Positions 43,039 to 53,751 are shown, counted from the first letter of the stretch. The stretch: DNA of 64,000 nucleotides from Rouxiella chamberiensis (GCF_026967475.1 NZ_CP114058.1:4154001-4218000); one strand, 5' to 3'. Notes: generated by a model not told the origin, from the sequence alone. Translations and numbers: made by a program.

Positions 43039-45741
43039 ATGACAGATGTAACCGTAAAATCGCTGGCAGCGGAGATCCAAACTCCTGTCGATCGCCTGGT
43101 ACAGCAATTTGCTGACGCAGGGATTGATAAGTCTGAAGCTGACTCTGTCACCCAGCATGAAAAAGAAACATTGCTGGCGCATTTGAATGGTGGAAATTCG
43201 AATGCGACAAACAAACTAACGTTGCAACGCAAAACGCGTAGTACACTTAATGTTCCGAGCACCGGCGGGAAGAGTAAATCGGTGCAAATCGAAGTCCGCA
43301 AGAAACGCACTTATGTTAAACGTGATATGACCGAAGCAGAACTTGCCCAGGCCGAAGCGGAAGAGCAGTCAAAGCGTGAAGCGGAAGAACAGGCTCAGCG
43401 TGTAGCACAAGAGCAGGCCCAGCAAGCGGCCGCTCAAGAGAAAGCTAAACGTGAAGCCGCTGAGCAAGCCAAACGTGAGGCCGCTGAAAAAGCTAAGCGT
43501 GACGCAGCGGAAAAAGATAAAGTGACGAATCAACATACCGATGAAGTAACCAAGCCAGGTCAGGCAGAAAAAGCACGCCGCGAAGCAGAAGCCGCAGAGC
43601 TGAAGCGTAAAGCGGAACAGGAAGCCCTGCGCAAAATCGAAGAGAACGCCAAACGCGTTGCCGAAGAAGCACGTAAGATGGCCGACTCCGGCGTATGGAC
43701 TGAAGCGACTGCCCCTGGCGAAGCCGAAGCCGAAACTGCCGACTACCACGTCACCACTTCCCAGCACGCACGTGCCGCCGAAGATGAAAATGACGCGAAA
43801 GTCGAAGGCGAACGCCGCACCCGTACTCGTGGCGGCAAAGCGACCAAGCAGAAGAAAGGCAATAAACTGTCTGAATCCAAAGCCGATCGCGAAGAAGCGC
43901 GTGCCGTTGGCCGTAATGGTAAAGGCAAGCGTAAGCCAAGCACCCTGCAACAGAGCTTCAACAAGCCTGTCGTAGCGGTTAACCGCGACGTTGTCGTTGG
44001 CGAAACCATTACCGTTGCCGAACTGGCCAACAAAATGGCCGTCAAAGGTTCTCAGGTCATCAAAACCATGATGAAACTGGGCGCAATGGCGACCATCAAC
44101 CAGGTTATCGATCAGGAAACAGCTCAGCTGGTTGCTGAAGAGATGGGCCACAAGGTTATCCTGCGTCGTGAGAACGAGCTGGAAGAAGCGCTGATGAGCG
44201 ACCGTGATACCGGTGCCTCGGCAGCGGCCGAACAGCGTGCGCCAGTCGTGACCATCATGGGCCACGTTGACCACGGTAAAACCTCTTTGCTCGACTACAT
44301 TCGTTCAACGAAAGTAGCCGCAGGCGAAGCGGGTGGTATTACCCAGCACATCGGTGCATACCACGTCGAAACCGAAAACGGCATGATTACCTTCCTGGAT
44401 ACCCCGGGACACGCCGCATTTACCTCAATGCGTGCTCGTGGTGCCAAGGCGACCGATATCGTGGTTCTGGTAGTGTCTGCCGATGACGGCGTGATGCCTC
44501 AGACCGTTGAAGCCGTACAGCATGCGAAAGCCGCTGGCGTGCCAATCGTGGTTGCAGTAAACAAAATCGACAAGCCGGAAGCCGATCCCGATCGCGTTAA
44601 AACCGAGCTGTCCCAGTATAACGTCATGCCGGAAGAGTGGGGCGGCGAGTCTCCGTTCATCCACGTATCCGCGAAAGCCGGTACCGGTATCGACGACCTG
44701 CTGGAAGCTATCCTGCTGCAAGCCGAAGTTCTCGAACTGAAAGCGGTGCGCACCGGTATGGCGAGCGGCGTTGTTATCGAATCCTTCCTTGATAAAGGCC
44801 GTGGCCCTGTGGCGACCGTGCTGGTTCAGGAAGGTACGCTGAACAAGGGTGACATCATCCTGTGTGGCTTCGAATACGGCCGTGTGCGTGCGATGCGTGA
44901 CGAAATGGGTCGCGATATCACCTCTGCGGGTCCTTCCATTCCTGTCGAAGTTCTGGGTTTGTCCAGCGTTCCGGCTGCGGGTGATGAAGTGACTGTAGTG
45001 CGTGACGAGAAGAAAGCGCGCGAAGTGGCACTGTATCGTCAAGGTAAATTCCGCGAAGTTAAACTGGCTCGCCAGCAGAAATCCAAACTGGAGAACATGT
45101 TCGCGAACATGACCGAAGGTGAAGTTTCTGAACTGAACATCGTGTTGAAATCCGACGTGCAGGGTTCTTGCGAAGCGATTTCCGATGCGCTGCAAAACCT
45201 GTCTACGCCTGAAGTTAAAGTCAAGATCGTGGGTATGGGTGTAGGCGGTATTACCGAAACCGACGCGACTCTGGCTGCAGCTTCGAACGCTATCATCCTG
45301 GGCTTCAACGTGCGTGCCGATGCTTCTGCTCGCCGCGTAGTTGAAAACGAAAGCCTGGATCTGCGTTACTACTCCGTCATCTATAACCTGATTGACGAAG
45401 TCAAGCAGGCGATGAGCGGTATGTTGGCGCCAGAATACAAACAGCAAATCATTGGTCTGGCTGAAGTTCGTGACGTGTTCAAGTCACCGAAATTCGGCGC
45501 TATCGCAGGCTGTATGGTGACTGAAGGTATGATCAAGCGTAACAACCCAATCCGTGTTCTGCGTGACAACGTGGTTATCTACGAAGGCGAGCTGGAATCC
45601 CTGCGTCGCTTCAAGGATGACGTTGCAGAAGTCCGTAACGGCATGGAATGTGGTATCGGCGTTAAGAACTACAACGACGTACGTCCTGGCGATGTGATCG
45701 AAGTCTTCGAAATCATCGAAATCAAACGTACCATCGCTTAA
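43039..45741 (+). CDS. infB: Translation initiation factor IF-2
   Basis: IF-2 is the GTPase that places initiator tRNA on the 30S subunit and drives subunit joining. The 900-residue product has an IF2-N domain, a long Lys/Glu/Ala-rich coiled segment with repeats of the type AKREAAEQ, a second IF2-N domain, the G domain ([20 protein letters not shown]) and C-terminal domains 3 and 4. An in-frame GTG at 43522 (codon 162, after AEKDK) corresponds to the internal start of the shorter IF2-2 form in E. coli. The nearby ATG used for IF2-3 in E. coli is replaced by a GTA Val codon. Confidence 0.98.
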   Translation: MTDVTVKSLAAEIQTPVDRLVQQFADAGIDKSEADSVTQHEKETLLAHLNGGNSNATNKLTLQRKTRSTLNVPSTGGKSKSVQIEVRKKRTYVKRDMTEAELAQAEAEEQSKREAEEQAQRVAQEQAQQAAAQEKAKREAAEQAKREAAEKAKRDAAEKDKVTNQHTDEVTKPGQAEKARREAEAAELKRKAEQEALRKIEENAKRVAEEARKMADSGVWTEATAPGEAEAETADYHVTTSQHARAAEDENDAKVEGERRTRTRGGKATKQKKGNKLSESKADREEARAVGRNGKGKRKPSTLQQSFNKPVVAVNRDVVVGETITVAELANKMAVKGSQVIKTMMKLGAMATINQVIDQETAQLVAEEMGHKVILRRENELEEALMSDRDTGASAAAEQRAPVVTIMGHVDHGKTSLLDYIRSTKVAAGEAGGITQHIGAYHVETENGMITFLDTPGHAAFTSMRARGAKATDIVVLVVSADDGVMPQTVEAVQHAKAAGVPIVVAVNKIDKPEADPDRVKTELSQYNVMPEEWGGESPFIHVSAKAGTGIDDLLEAILLQAEVLELKAVRTGMASGVVIESFLDKGRGPVATVLVQEGTLNKGDIILCGFEYGRVRAMRDEMGRDITSAGPSIPVEVLGLSSVPAAGDEVTVVRDEKKAREVALYRQGKFREVKLARQQKSKLENMFANMTEGEVSELNIVLKSDVQGSCEAISDALQNLSTPEVKVKIVGMGVGGITETDATLAAASNAIILGFNVRADASARRVVENESLDLRYYSVIYNLIDEVKQAMSGMLAPEYKQQIIGLAEVRDVFKSPKFGAIAGCMVTEGMIKRNNPIRVLRDNVVIYEGELESLRRFKDDVAEVRNGMECGIGVKNYNDVRPGDVIEVFEIIEIKRTIA

Positions 45742-45836
45742 CGTTTTACGTTTTTGATTGTATCCAGAACGATAGGGGGCCTTGCGCCCCTTATTTGTCT
45801 GGGGCCTGTTGAAGTAAAAGTGTGGAGTAAATAATT

Positions 45837-46250
45837 ATGGCTAAAGAGTTCAGCCGTACCCAGCGCGTCTCCCAGGAGATGCAAAAAGAGATTGCCATCA
45901 TTTTACAGCGTGAAGTCAAAGACCCGCGCGTAGGCATGGCGACCGTCTCCGGCGTGGAAGTTTCCCGCGATCTGGCTTATGCCAAAGTTTTCGTGACCTT
46001 TCTGGACGTATTGACCAGCGAACCCCAGGATCCCGACCGCGTTAAAAACGGTATCAAGGCCCTGCAGGACGCCTCTGGTTTCATCCGTACCCTGATTGGC
46101 AAGGCCATGCGCCTGCGTGTTGTGCCCGAGCTGACTTTCGCCTACGACAACTCTCTGGTCGAGGGCATGCGTATGTCCAACCTCGTGACCAATGTCGTGA
46201 AAAATGATGCCGAACGTCGTTCAGCAGCAGGCGACGACGAGGAATCATAA
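45837..46250 (+). CDS. rbfA: 30S ribosome-binding factor RbfA
   Basis: RbfA is a KH-fold protein that binds immature 30S subunits and helps 16S rRNA maturation, important in the cold. The 137-residue product starts [20 protein letters not shown] and includes [17 protein letters not shown] and [18 protein letters not shown]. Its stop overlaps the truB start by one base (46250), so the two are translationally coupled. It belongs to the metY-nusA-infB operon. Confidence 0.97.
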   Translation: MAKEFSRTQRVSQEMQKEIAIILQREVKDPRVGMATVSGVEVSRDLAYAKVFVTFLDVLTSEPQDPDRVKNGIKALQDASGFIRTLIGKAMRLRVVPELTFAYDNSLVEGMRMSNLVTNVVKNDAERRSAAGDDEES

Positions 46251-47194
46251 TGAGTCGCCCACGTCGCCGCGGTCGTGATATTCACGGCGTTTTACTGCTG
46301 GATAAATCACTCGGTCTGTCGTCCAACGATGCATTGCAGAAGGTGAAGCGCCTCTACAATGCCAATCGCGCAGGGCATACCGGCGCGTTGGACCCGCTGG
46401 CCACCGGCATGTTGCCGCTGTGTCTCGGCGAAGCCACCAAGTTTTCGCGTTTTCTGCTCGACTCCGACAAGCGTTACCGCGTCATTGCCCGCATGGGGCA
46501 GCGTACGGATACCTCTGATGCCGAAGGCCAGATTATCTCCGAACGTCCGGTGACCTTTGGTCAGGCCGAACTCGACGCCGCGCTTGAAAGCTTCCGTGGC
46601 GAGACGCAGCAAATCCCTTCAATGTATTCCGCATTGAAATATCAGGGCCGTAAACTCTACGAGTATGCGCGCGAAGGGATTGAAGTGCCGCGTGAGTCAC
46701 GCAGCATTACCGTTTATGAGCTGCAGTTCATTCGCTGGGAAGGCGAGGAAGTCGAACTGGAGATTCACTGTTCCAAAGGCACCTATATCCGCACCATCGT
46801 CGACGACCTTGGCGAGAAGCTGGGCTGCGGCGCGCACGTGACGTTTCTGCGTCGTTTGCAGGTAGCGACCTATCCGTTCGAGCGGATGGTGACCATGGAA
46901 CAGCTTAACGAACTGATTGCCCGCGCCGAAGCGGAAGGTATCGAACCGCGTTTGCTGCTCGACCCGCTGCTGCTGCCGATGGACAGTCCGTGCGAAGATT
47001 TTCCGGAAGTCAATTTACTGCCCGTGGTGGCCGGCTATGTGAAGCAGGGTCAACCGGTGCAAGCCTCGGGCACGCCGCTTTCGGGCCTTGTGCGCATGAC
47101 CGAAGGCGAAGAGCGTAAGTTCATCGGTGTTGGTGAAATCGATGATCAGGGCCGCGTTGCTCCCAAACGTCTGGTCGTAGAGTATCCTGAGTAA
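46250..47194 (+). CDS. truB: tRNA pseudouridine-55 synthase TruB
   Basis: TruB converts U55 to pseudouridine in the T loop of most tRNAs and also acts as a tRNA chaperone. The 314-residue product equals E. coli in length. The catalytic Asp lies in [16 protein letters not shown], with the [15 protein letters not shown] segment before it and [13 protein letters not shown] after. A C-terminal PUA domain (about 250-314) completes it. ATG at 46250 overlaps the rbfA stop. Confidence 0.98.
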   Translation: MSRPRRRGRDIHGVLLLDKSLGLSSNDALQKVKRLYNANRAGHTGALDPLATGMLPLCLGEATKFSRFLLDSDKRYRVIARMGQRTDTSDAEGQIISERPVTFGQAELDAALESFRGETQQIPSMYSALKYQGRKLYEYAREGIEVPRESRSITVYELQFIRWEGEEVELEIHCSKGTYIRTIVDDLGEKLGCGAHVTFLRRLQVATYPFERMVTMEQLNELIARAEAEGIEPRLLLDPLLLPMDSPCEDFPEVNLLPVVAGYVKQGQPVQASGTPLSGLVRMTEGEERKFIGVGEIDDQGRVAPKRLVVEYPE

Positions 47195-47243
47195 ACGGCG
47201 GGTCTGCAATTGCAGGCCGGCGGTTAACACAGTGTTGCTCATG

Positions 47244-47272
47244 TTGCGATCGGGCATATCAAAGAGTAGAAT
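47244..47272 (+). promoter_or_regulatory. Sigma-70 promoter of rpsO
   Basis: TTGCGA (47244-47249) and TAGAAT (47267-47272) have 17-base spacing, about 78 bases before rpsO. The leader that follows is the place where S15 binds its own mRNA as a pseudoknot in E. coli. Confidence 0.75.
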
Positions 47273-47349
47273 AGCGCAGCTTATGCATGGGGTAGCTGAA
47301 TTAGAGATCGGCGCCCGTTTAATTAATCTATAATATTTTGGAGTTCATT

Positions 47350-47619
47350 ATGTCTCTAAGCGTTGAAGCTAAAGCTCAAATCGTTGCAGACTTCGGTCGT
47401 GGTACCAACGACAGCGGTTCTACCGAAGTTCAGGTTGCTCTGCTGACTGCACAGATTAACCATCTGCAAGGTCACTTCTCCGAGCACAAGAAAGATCACC
47501 ACAGCCGTCGTGGTCTGCTGCGTATGGTTTCTCAGCGTCGTAAGCTGCTGGATTACCTGAAAGGTAAAGACGTAGCACGTTACACCAGCGTTATCGAACG
47601 TCTTGGTCTGCGTCGCTAA
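47350..47619 (+). CDS. rpsO: 30S ribosomal protein uS15
   Basis: uS15 binds the central domain of 16S rRNA early in 30S assembly and represses its own translation in E. coli. The 89-residue product, [21 protein letters not shown] through [13 protein letters not shown] segment [23 protein letters not shown], is the standard length. ATG at 47350 with GGAG upstream is used; the in-frame ATG at 47338 would add MEFI. A terminator follows at once. Confidence 0.98.
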   Translation: MSLSVEAKAQIVADFGRGTNDSGSTEVQVALLTAQINHLQGHFSEHKKDHHSRRGLLRMVSQRRKLLDYLKGKDVARYTSVIERLGLRR

Positions 47620-47640
47620 GTTAGCGAGTTTCAGTGTAAA

Positions 47641-47664
47641 GGGGCCAAGTTGGCCCCTTTATTC
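47641..47664 (+). terminator. Terminator of rpsO
   Basis: GGGGCC (47641-47646) pairs with GGCCCC (47652-47657) over AAGTT and is flanked by AAA and TTTATT. In E. coli this terminator lets part of the transcription pass into pnp. Confidence 0.9.
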
Positions 47665-47711
47665 TAGGGAGCAACGGTAAACAGGCTATTGCCAGAAACC
47701 TTGTTTCTACG

Positions 47712-47759
47712 CTACTTTTTTATAAATACGTTTCTTTGTGAAGTTTTATAAAAAAGTAG
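47712..47759. repeat. 15-base perfect inverted repeat between rpsO and pnp
   Basis: CTACTTTTTTATAAA (47712-47726) and TTTATAAAAAAGTAG (47745-47759) are exact reverse complements with an 18-base spacer. The stem is AT-rich, so it is a weak RNA hairpin but a clear DNA dyad. E. coli encodes the antisense small RNA SraG in this intergenic region; a counterpart here is possible but not shown. Confidence 0.8.
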
Positions 47760-47807
47760 AGTTTTAAAGAGTAGATTGTTAGCGAGATCTTCCATTGCAG
47801 AGGTTCG

Positions 47808-47865
47808 CGCGGCTAATGAGAGACTTTAATCCCGACGAGAGGGTTAAGGATTGTCATTAGTCGCG
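47808..47865 (+). promoter_or_regulatory. pnp leader stem-loop (likely RNase III site)
   Basis: CTAATGA (47813-47819) pairs with TCATTAG (47854-47860) and the stem extends outward through CGCGG/TCGCG. An inner CTTTAATCCC pairs with GGGTTAAGG after a symmetric interior loop. The position, about 80 bases before pnp, matches the E. coli stem that RNase III cuts to allow PNPase autoregulation. Confidence 0.75.
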
Positions 47866-47944
47866 AGGATGTAATGTGAAGTTCAGATTTTATTGACGTG
47901 AACTGCTGTCATAACAGCTGCGCGTCGCAAAAAAGGATATTACA

Positions 47945-50069
47945 TTGTCATTTCTTGATGCAAAAATTCGCAAGTTCCAATACGGTCAGCATACCGTAAC
48001 GATCGAAACCGGCATGATGGCTCGTCAGGCCACCGCAGCCGTTATGGTTAGCATGGACGACACCGCGGTATTCGTGACCGTTGTCGGCCAGAAAAAAGCC
48101 AAGCCGGGCCAGAGCTTCTTCCCTCTGACCGTCAACTACCAGGAGCGTACCTACGCTGCCGGTAAGATCCCGGGCAGTTTCTTCCGTCGTGAAGCCCGTC
48201 CAAGCGAAGGCGAGACCCTGACTTCCCGTCTGATCGACCGTCCAATTCGTCCACTGTTCCCGGACAGCTTCCTGAATGAAGTTCAGGTTATTGCGACCGT
48301 TGTTTCCCTGAACCCGCAGGTTAACCCTGACATCGTTGCGATGATCGGTGCTTCTGCTGCGCTTAGCCTGTCAGGCATTCCGTTCAACGGCCCAATCGGT
48401 GCAGCGCGCGTAGGTTATATCAATGACCAGTACGTGCTGAACCCGACCGCCGACGAACTGCTTGAAAGCAAGCTGGACCTCGTTGTTGCCGGTACTCAGA
48501 ACGCCGTTCTGATGGTTGAATCCGAAGCCGAAGTGCTGAGCGAAGAGCAGATGCTGGGCGCGGTTGTTTACGGTCACGAGCAACAGCAGATCGTTATCAA
48601 CGAAATCAACGCGCTGGTTGCCGAAGCCGGCAAGCCAAAGTGGGACTGGCAGCCAGAAGCCGTCAACGACGCGCTGCACGCTCGCATTGCTGCGAAAGCC
48701 GAATCCCTGCTGGGCGATGCTTACCGCATCACCGACAAGCAGGAGCGTTATGCTCGCATCAACGTCATCAAGGACGAAGTCATCGCTTCCCTGCAAGCCG
48801 AAGACGAAACCCTGGATGCTGGCGAGATTGCCGATCTGCTGGGCGCTATCGAGAAGAACGTGGTGCGTAGCCGCGTACTGAGCGGTGCTCCACGTATCGA
48901 TGGCCGCGAAAAAGACACCATCCGTGCACTGGATGTGCGTACCGGCGTTCTGCCACGTACTCACGGCTCTTCACTGTTTACCCGTGGCGAGACTCAGGCG
49001 CTGGTTACCGCAACGCTGGGTACAACCCGTGATGCGCAGAATCTTGACGAACTGATGGGTGCCAAAACCGACACCTTCCTGTTCCACTATAACTTCCCTC
49101 CGTACTCCGTAGGCGAAACCGGCATGGTTGGTTCTCCCAAGCGTCGCGAAATCGGTCACGGCCGTCTGGCGAAACGCGGTGTGCTGGCAGTCATGCCGAA
49201 GTTTGAAGATTTCCCATACACCGTTCGCGTTGTTTCCGAAATCACCGAATCAAACGGCTCATCTTCCATGGCTTCCGTTTGTGGCGCGTCACTGGCCCTG
49301 ATGGACGCAGGTGTGCCAATCAAGGCCGCCGTTGCGGGTATCGCGATGGGTCTGGTTAAAGATGGCGACAACTTCGTTGTTCTGTCCGACATTCTGGGTG
49401 ACGAAGACCACCTGGGCGACATGGACTTCAAGGTTGCCGGCAGCATCGACGGTATCACTGCGCTGCAGATGGATATCAAAATCGAAGGCATCACCCGTGA
49501 AATCATGCAGGCGGCATTGAGCCAGGCCAAAGGTGCTCGTACGCACATCCTGAGCGTCATGAACAATGCCATCAGCGAATCTCGCGGCGACATCTCCCAG
49601 TCTCGCGCCACGTATTCACACCATCAAGATTAACGCTGACAAGATTAAAGACGTCATCGGTAAAGGTGGTTCTGTAATCCGTGCGCTGACCGAAGAAACC
49701 GGCACGACCATCGAAATCGAAGATGACGGCACCGTGAAAATTTCTGCGACCGACAACGAGAAAGCGAAACACGCTATCCGTCGTATCGAAGAAATTACTG
49801 CCGAAATCGAAGTTGGCCGTATCTATCAGGGTAAAGTGACCCGTATCGTTGACTTTGGCGCATTCGTTGCCATCGGTGGCGGTAAAGAAGGTCTGGTTCA
49901 CATTTCTCAAATCGCCGACAAGCGCGTAGAGAAAGTGACTGATTACCTGACAATGGGCCAGGAAGTTCCGGTCAAGGTTCTGGAAGTTGATCGTCAGGGC
50001 CGTGTGCGCTTGAGCATTAAAGAAGCGACCACCCCTTCTGAAGATTCGGCCGAGCCAGCTGCAGAGTAA
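47945..50069 (+). CDS. pnp: Polynucleotide phosphorylase PNPase (frame broken by one base)
   Basis: PNPase is a trimeric phosphorolytic 3'-5' exoribonuclease, partner of RNase E in the degradosome. The first frame covers both RNase PH domains ([43 protein letters not shown] core, [19 protein letters not shown]) up to RGDISQS. The second frame holds the KH ([20 protein letters not shown]) and S1 ([21 protein letters not shown]) domains. One extra base at 49601-49603 explains the break: CAG TTC GCG CCA restores [11 protein letters not shown] and 707 residues, close to E. coli. TTG start with AAAGGA upstream, as in E. coli. Probably a sequencing error. Confidence 0.93.
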
Positions 50070-50088
50070 TCTGTAACCTGTAGTTTAC

Positions 50089-50117
50089 AGCTCCCGGTTT
50101 AATCGCCGGGAGTTGTT
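50089..50117 (+). terminator. Terminator after pnp
   Basis: CTCCCGG (50091-50097) pairs with CCGGGAG (50106-50112), followed by TTGTT. nlpI begins about 80 bases later. Confidence 0.8.
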
Positions 50118-50198
50118 CGTATCACGAGTGCAGGATGCACTTGTGCTAAGCAAGCGGATAACAGGAAGTTTGTCCAATGTTTGTCTTCGGGAGTTGAA

Positions 50199-51083
50199 AT
50201 GAAGCCTTTCTTGCGCTGTTGTTATGTTGCGACAACACTTTTGTTGGCAGGATGCAGCAACCATGATTGGCGCAAAAACGAAGTCCTGGCGATCCCGTTG
50301 CAGCCTACTTTGCAGCAGGAAGTGATCCTGGCGCGTATGGAACAAATACTTGCCAGTCGCTCATTGACAGATGATGAGCGTGCACAGCTATTATATGAGC
50401 GCGGTGTGCTGTATGATAGTCTCGGACTCAGAGCACTAGCGCGAAATGATTTTTCACAAGCGCTATCTATTCGTCCTGATATGCCAGAAGTTTTTAACTA
50501 CCTGGGGATTTACCTAACGCAGGCCGGCAACTACGATGCCGCCTATGAAGCGTTTGATTCTGTACTAGAGCTTGATCCAACTTACAATTACGCGCGTTTG
50601 AATCGCGGTATCGCCCTGTATTACGGTGGCAGATATTCGCTAGCGCAGGATGATTTGCAGGCGTTTTATCGAGACGATCCAAATGATCCCTTCCGTTCGT
50701 TGTGGCTATACCTTGCGGAGAGAGAAATCAATCCCAAGAATGCCGATGTAGCGCTTCAAGAGCGTTACGACAAAGCGGACAGAGGGCAATGGGGATGGAA
50801 TATCGTCGAATTCTACCTTGGCAAAATCAGCGAATCTACGCTGATGGACCGCCTGAAGGCAGAAGCAACGGATAACACTTCGCTCGCTGAGCATCTCAGT
50901 GAAACTGACTTCTATTTAGGTAAGCATTACCTAAGTCTGGGGGACAAGGACAGCGCTTCTGCACTGTTCAAACTGACGGTAGCTAACAACGTTCATAACT
51001 TTGTTGAGCACCGCTATGCATTGTTGGAATTGGCGCTTTTGGGCCAAGAGCAAGACGACCTATCAGAATCGGACCAGCAATAG
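50199..51083 (+). CDS. nlpI: Lipoprotein NlpI
   Basis: NlpI is an outer-membrane lipoprotein built of TPR helices that acts as adaptor for the Prc protease in turnover of the MepS murein hydrolase and scaffolds other peptidoglycan enzymes. The 294-residue product equals E. coli. It has a lipoprotein signal with lipobox LLAGC (Cys near residue 19) and TPR repeats such as [21 protein letters not shown] and [24 protein letters not shown]. The ATG at 50199 has GGGAG just upstream; the open frame extends six codons further. It lies between pnp and deaD as usual. Confidence 0.97.
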   Translation: MKPFLRCCYVATTLLLAGCSNHDWRKNEVLAIPLQPTLQQEVILARMEQILASRSLTDDERAQLLYERGVLYDSLGLRALARNDFSQALSIRPDMPEVFNYLGIYLTQAGNYDAAYEAFDSVLELDPTYNYARLNRGIALYYGGRYSLAQDDLQAFYRDDPNDPFRSLWLYLAEREINPKNADVALQERYDKADRGQWGWNIVEFYLGKISESTLMDRLKAEATDNTSLAEHLSETDFYLGKHYLSLGDKDSASALFKLTVANNVHNFVEHRYALLELALLGQEQDDLSESDQQ

Positions 51084-51198
51084 CTGACGACACTAATCAG
51101 CCTGATTAACCATGGCTTATGCCATTTTTAATCGTCTTAACGGGCGAGGGTTGCTTTGTTCGTTTTATAAACTAATTTGAGCCGGTTCACACTTTTCA

Positions 51199-51279
51199 AT
51201 GAAAATGACTGAAAATTTTCTCGACGAGTTATGTAGACTGGCTGCCATTATTAATGAGGCACGTGTACATGACTACTGA
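51199..51279 (+). CDS. yrbN: Small protein YrbN
   Basis: A 26-codon reading frame, [20 protein letters not shown] followed by ARVHDY, ends inside the first codons of deaD: its stop at 51277-51279 overlaps the deaD start (51269) by 11 bases in another frame. E. coli has a translated 26-residue protein, YrbN, at the same place between nlpI and deaD. The overlap suggests translational coupling or leader-peptide control of deaD. Function is unknown. Confidence 0.8.
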   Translation: MKMTENFLDELCRLAAIINEARVHDY

Positions 51280-53188
51280 GCTTGAAACCTCTTTTGCTGA
51301 CCTGGGGCTGTCTGCTCCTATCATTTCTGCCCTGAACGATCTGGGCTACGAAAAACCATCACCGATCCAGGCCGAGTGTATTCCTCACCTGTTGAACGGT
51401 CGCGATGTTCTGGGTATGGCCCAGACCGGTAGTGGTAAAACTGCAGCCTTCTCGCTGCCACTGTTGCACAACATTGATGCTTCCCTGAAAGCACCACAAA
51501 TTCTCGTTTTGGCCCCGACCCGCGAACTGGCGGTTCAGGTTGCCGAAGCCATGACCGATTTCTCCAAGCACATGCACGGCGTGAACGTTGTTGCATTGTA
51601 CGGCGGCCAGCGTTATGACGTGCAGCTGCGCGCTCTGCGTCAGGGTCCACAGGTTGTTGTGGGTACTCCGGGCCGTCTGCTGGACCACCTGAAACGCGGT
51701 ACTCTGAACCTCTCCAACCTGAGCGGTCTGGTACTGGACGAAGCCGATGAAATGCTGCGTATGGGCTTCATCGAAGACGTAGAAACCATCATGGCGCAGA
51801 TCCCGGCTGAACATCAGACCGCGCTGTTCTCTGCAACCATGCCGGAAGCGATTCGTCGCATTACTCGTCGCTTCATGAAAGATCCGCAGGAAGTGCGTAT
51901 CCAGTCAAGCGTAACCACTCGTCCGGACATCAGCCAGAGCTACTGGTCTGTATACGGTATGCGCAAGAACGAAGCGCTGGTTCGCTTCCTGGAAGCGGAA
52001 GACTTTGACGCAGCCATCATCTTTGTTCGCACGAAGAATGCGACCCTGGAAGTGGCCGAAGCGCTGGAGCGTAGCGGTTACAGCTCTGCTGCATTGAACG
52101 GCGACATGAACCAGGCCCTGCGCGAGCAGACTCTGGAACGTCTGAAAGACGGCCGTCTGGATATTCTGATTGCAACCGACGTGGCAGCACGTGGTCTGGA
52201 CGTTGAACGTATCAGCCTGGTGGTAAACTACGATATCCCTATGGATTCCGAGTCTTACGTTCACCGTATCGGCCGTACCGGTCGTGCTGGCCGTGCGGGT
52301 CGCGCGCTGCTGTTCGTCGAGAACCGCGAACGTCGTCTGCTGCGCAACGTAGAACGCACCATGAAGCTGACCATTCCAGAAGTGGAATTGCCAACTGCAG
52401 AAGTGCTGGGTCAACGTCGTCTGGCCAAGTTTGCCGCTAAAGTTCAGCAGCAGCTTGAAAGCAGCGATCTTGATCAATACCGTGCGCTGCTGGCTAAACT
52501 TCAGCCTGCCGAAGAGCTGGACGTTGAAACTCTGGCTGCCGCACTGCTGAAAATGGCTCAGGGCGAACGTCCTCTGATCGTTGCTGCAGATCCAGTATTC
52601 AAGAGCCGTCCACCGCGTCGTGAATTCGAAGACCGTGGTGACCGTCCTTCACGTGGCGACCGTCCTGTTCGCGGTGATCGTCCTTCACGTGATGGCGATC
52701 GTCCAGCGCGTGATGGCGCTCCACGTCGTGAACGTCGTGACGCTGGCGAGATGGAACTGTACCGCATTGAAGTTGGCCGTGATGACGGTGTCGAAGTTCG
52801 TCACATCGTTGGCGCTATCGCCAACGAAGGCGATATCAGCAGCCGTTACATCGGTAACATCAAGCTGTTCGGTACCCACTCAACTATCGAGCTGCCTAAA
52901 GGTATGCCGGGCGAGATCCTGTCTCACTTCACCCGTACCCGCATCCTGAACAAGCCGATGAACATGCAGTTGATGGGCGATGCAGTGCCACAGTCCGACC
53001 GTCGTGAACGTCCGGCCGGTGGTGATCGTCGTGGTAACGGTGCGCCGCGCTCTTTCAGCGGTGAACGTCGTGAAGGTGGTGCAGGCCGTGGCCGTCCATT
53101 CAACGGCGACCGTCGTGACGGGGGTAACTCTGCAGCCGGCGAACGTCGTCCGCCAAGCCGCGCACCACGTCGCACAACTGACGCATAA
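51269..53188 (+). CDS. deaD: ATP-dependent RNA helicase DeaD (CsdA)
   Basis: DeaD is a DEAD-box helicase needed for 50S assembly and mRNA decay in the cold. The 639-residue product carries the Q motif ([13 protein letters not shown]), motif [15 protein letters not shown] in [19 protein letters not shown], and [17 protein letters not shown]. The C-terminal region has a DbpA-like RNA-binding domain ([22 protein letters not shown]) between two Arg/Gly/Asp-rich low-complexity stretches (repeats of the RGDRP/RDGDRP type near residues 455-485). ATG at 51269 is used; the frame opens a little earlier. It overlaps the small gene yrbN. Confidence 0.97.
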   Translation: MTTELETSFADLGLSAPIISALNDLGYEKPSPIQAECIPHLLNGRDVLGMAQTGSGKTAAFSLPLLHNIDASLKAPQILVLAPTRELAVQVAEAMTDFSKHMHGVNVVALYGGQRYDVQLRALRQGPQVVVGTPGRLLDHLKRGTLNLSNLSGLVLDEADEMLRMGFIEDVETIMAQIPAEHQTALFSATMPEAIRRITRRFMKDPQEVRIQSSVTTRPDISQSYWSVYGMRKNEALVRFLEAEDFDAAIIFVRTKNATLEVAEALERSGYSSAALNGDMNQALREQTLERLKDGRLDILIATDVAARGLDVERISLVVNYDIPMDSESYVHRIGRTGRAGRAGRALLFVENRERRLLRNVERTMKLTIPEVELPTAEVLGQRRLAKFAAKVQQQLESSDLDQYRALLAKLQPAEELDVETLAAALLKMAQGERPLIVAADPVFKSRPPRREFEDRGDRPSRGDRPVRGDRPSRDGDRPARDGAPRRERRDAGEMELYRIEVGRDDGVEVRHIVGAIANEGDISSRYIGNIKLFGTHSTIELPKGMPGEILSHFTRTRILNKPMNMQLMGDAVPQSDRRERPAGGDRRGNGAPRSFSGERREGGAGRGRPFNGDRRDGGNSAAGERRPPSRAPRRTTDA

Positions 53189-53228
53189 TCTGTCCGACTT
53201 TCCAAAGTCCCGATAGATGAGCAATAAG

Positions 53229-53256
53229 AACCAGCCTCCGGGCTGGTTTTTTTTGC
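53229..53256 (+). terminator. Terminator of deaD
   Basis: AACCAGCC (53229-53236) pairs with GGCTGGTT (53241-53248) over TCCG and is followed by eight or more Ts. Confidence 0.94.
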
Positions 53257-53286
53257 CTTAACACCTCTTATTTTTGTTTGGCGCAG

Positions 53287-53655
53287 TCAAAAAGCGTCGT
53301 CACACGGCTGCCCGACTTTATTCAGCGCGTTGTTAATGCCAGCACGCAATTCGGCCAACGCTTTTTCTTTCTCGTCAATTTGCACCAGTTTGCGTTGCAG
53401 GCAGGCGCGTTTTTGTTCGCCGGTAAACTGATCATCGACCCATACGGCCAACACGTCGGCGATTTCTGCGAGGCTGAAGCCCAACATCTTGGCATGTTTG
53501 ATCATCTTCAAACGCTGTAAATCCACGGCGGAATAGACTTTATAATTGTTGCTGCCGTTGGGCTGCGGAATTTTTTCCAGCAGGCCCTGACGCTCATAAT
53601 AACGCACCGTATCTTTAGGCAATCCGGCTTTTGAACAGAGTTCGCCAATTCTCAT
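53287..53655 (-). CDS. MerR-family transcriptional regulator
   Basis: A 122-residue activator of the MerR type. The N-terminal winged helix (MRIGELCSKAGLPKDTVRYYERQGLL) is the family signature, followed by a second helical region (LQRLKMIKHAKMLGFSLAEIADVL) and a coiled dimerisation helix. Cysteines lie at residues 7, 85 and 118. C85, at the start of the dimerisation helix, is where metal-sensing members keep a ligand, but the short C-terminal loop has only one Cys, so metal sensing is uncertain. It is divergent from an SDR gene whose promoter has the long spacer these regulators act on. In E. coli, mtr occupies this place. Confidence 0.88.
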   Translation of the reverse strand: MRIGELCSKAGLPKDTVRYYERQGLLEKIPQPNGSNNYKVYSAVDLQRLKMIKHAKMLGFSLAEIADVLAVWVDDQFTGEQKRACLQRKLVQIDEKEKALAELRAGINNALNKVGQPCDDAF

Positions 53656-53686
53656 CGTGACCTGCTTCGAGTAAGTTGAGTTGTGC

Positions 53687-53718
53687 TTGACCGTAGACGC
53701 TAGTCCACGGTTTATTCT
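53687..53718 (+). promoter_or_regulatory. MerR-type long-spacer promoter of the SDR gene
   Basis: TTGACC (53687-53692) and TATTCT (53713-53718) are 20 bases apart, too far for a normal sigma-70 promoter. An imperfect dyad, CCGTAGACGC/TAGTCCACGG (53691-53710), fills the spacer. This is the layout of promoters that MerR-family regulators activate by underwinding DNA. Confidence 0.72.
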
Positions 53719-53751
53719 GTTTGCAGCATATCGTCAAACAGGAAGAGAAAC

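Noticed and set aside
43340..43700. Repetitive stretch in infB as a possible DNA repeat or CRISPR-like array
   Set aside because: The repetition is the Lys/Glu/Ala coiled segment normal in enterobacterial IF-2; there are no regular spacers.
44425..45447. Minus-strand open frames opposite infB (also 43369-44274)
   Set aside because: Shadow frames of the GC-rich infB gene; composition rich in His, Arg and Phe and no known motif.
47338..47349. Upstream ATG for rpsO adding MEFI
   Set aside because: The GGAG site lies inside this extension and fits the ATG at 47350, giving the standard S15 length.
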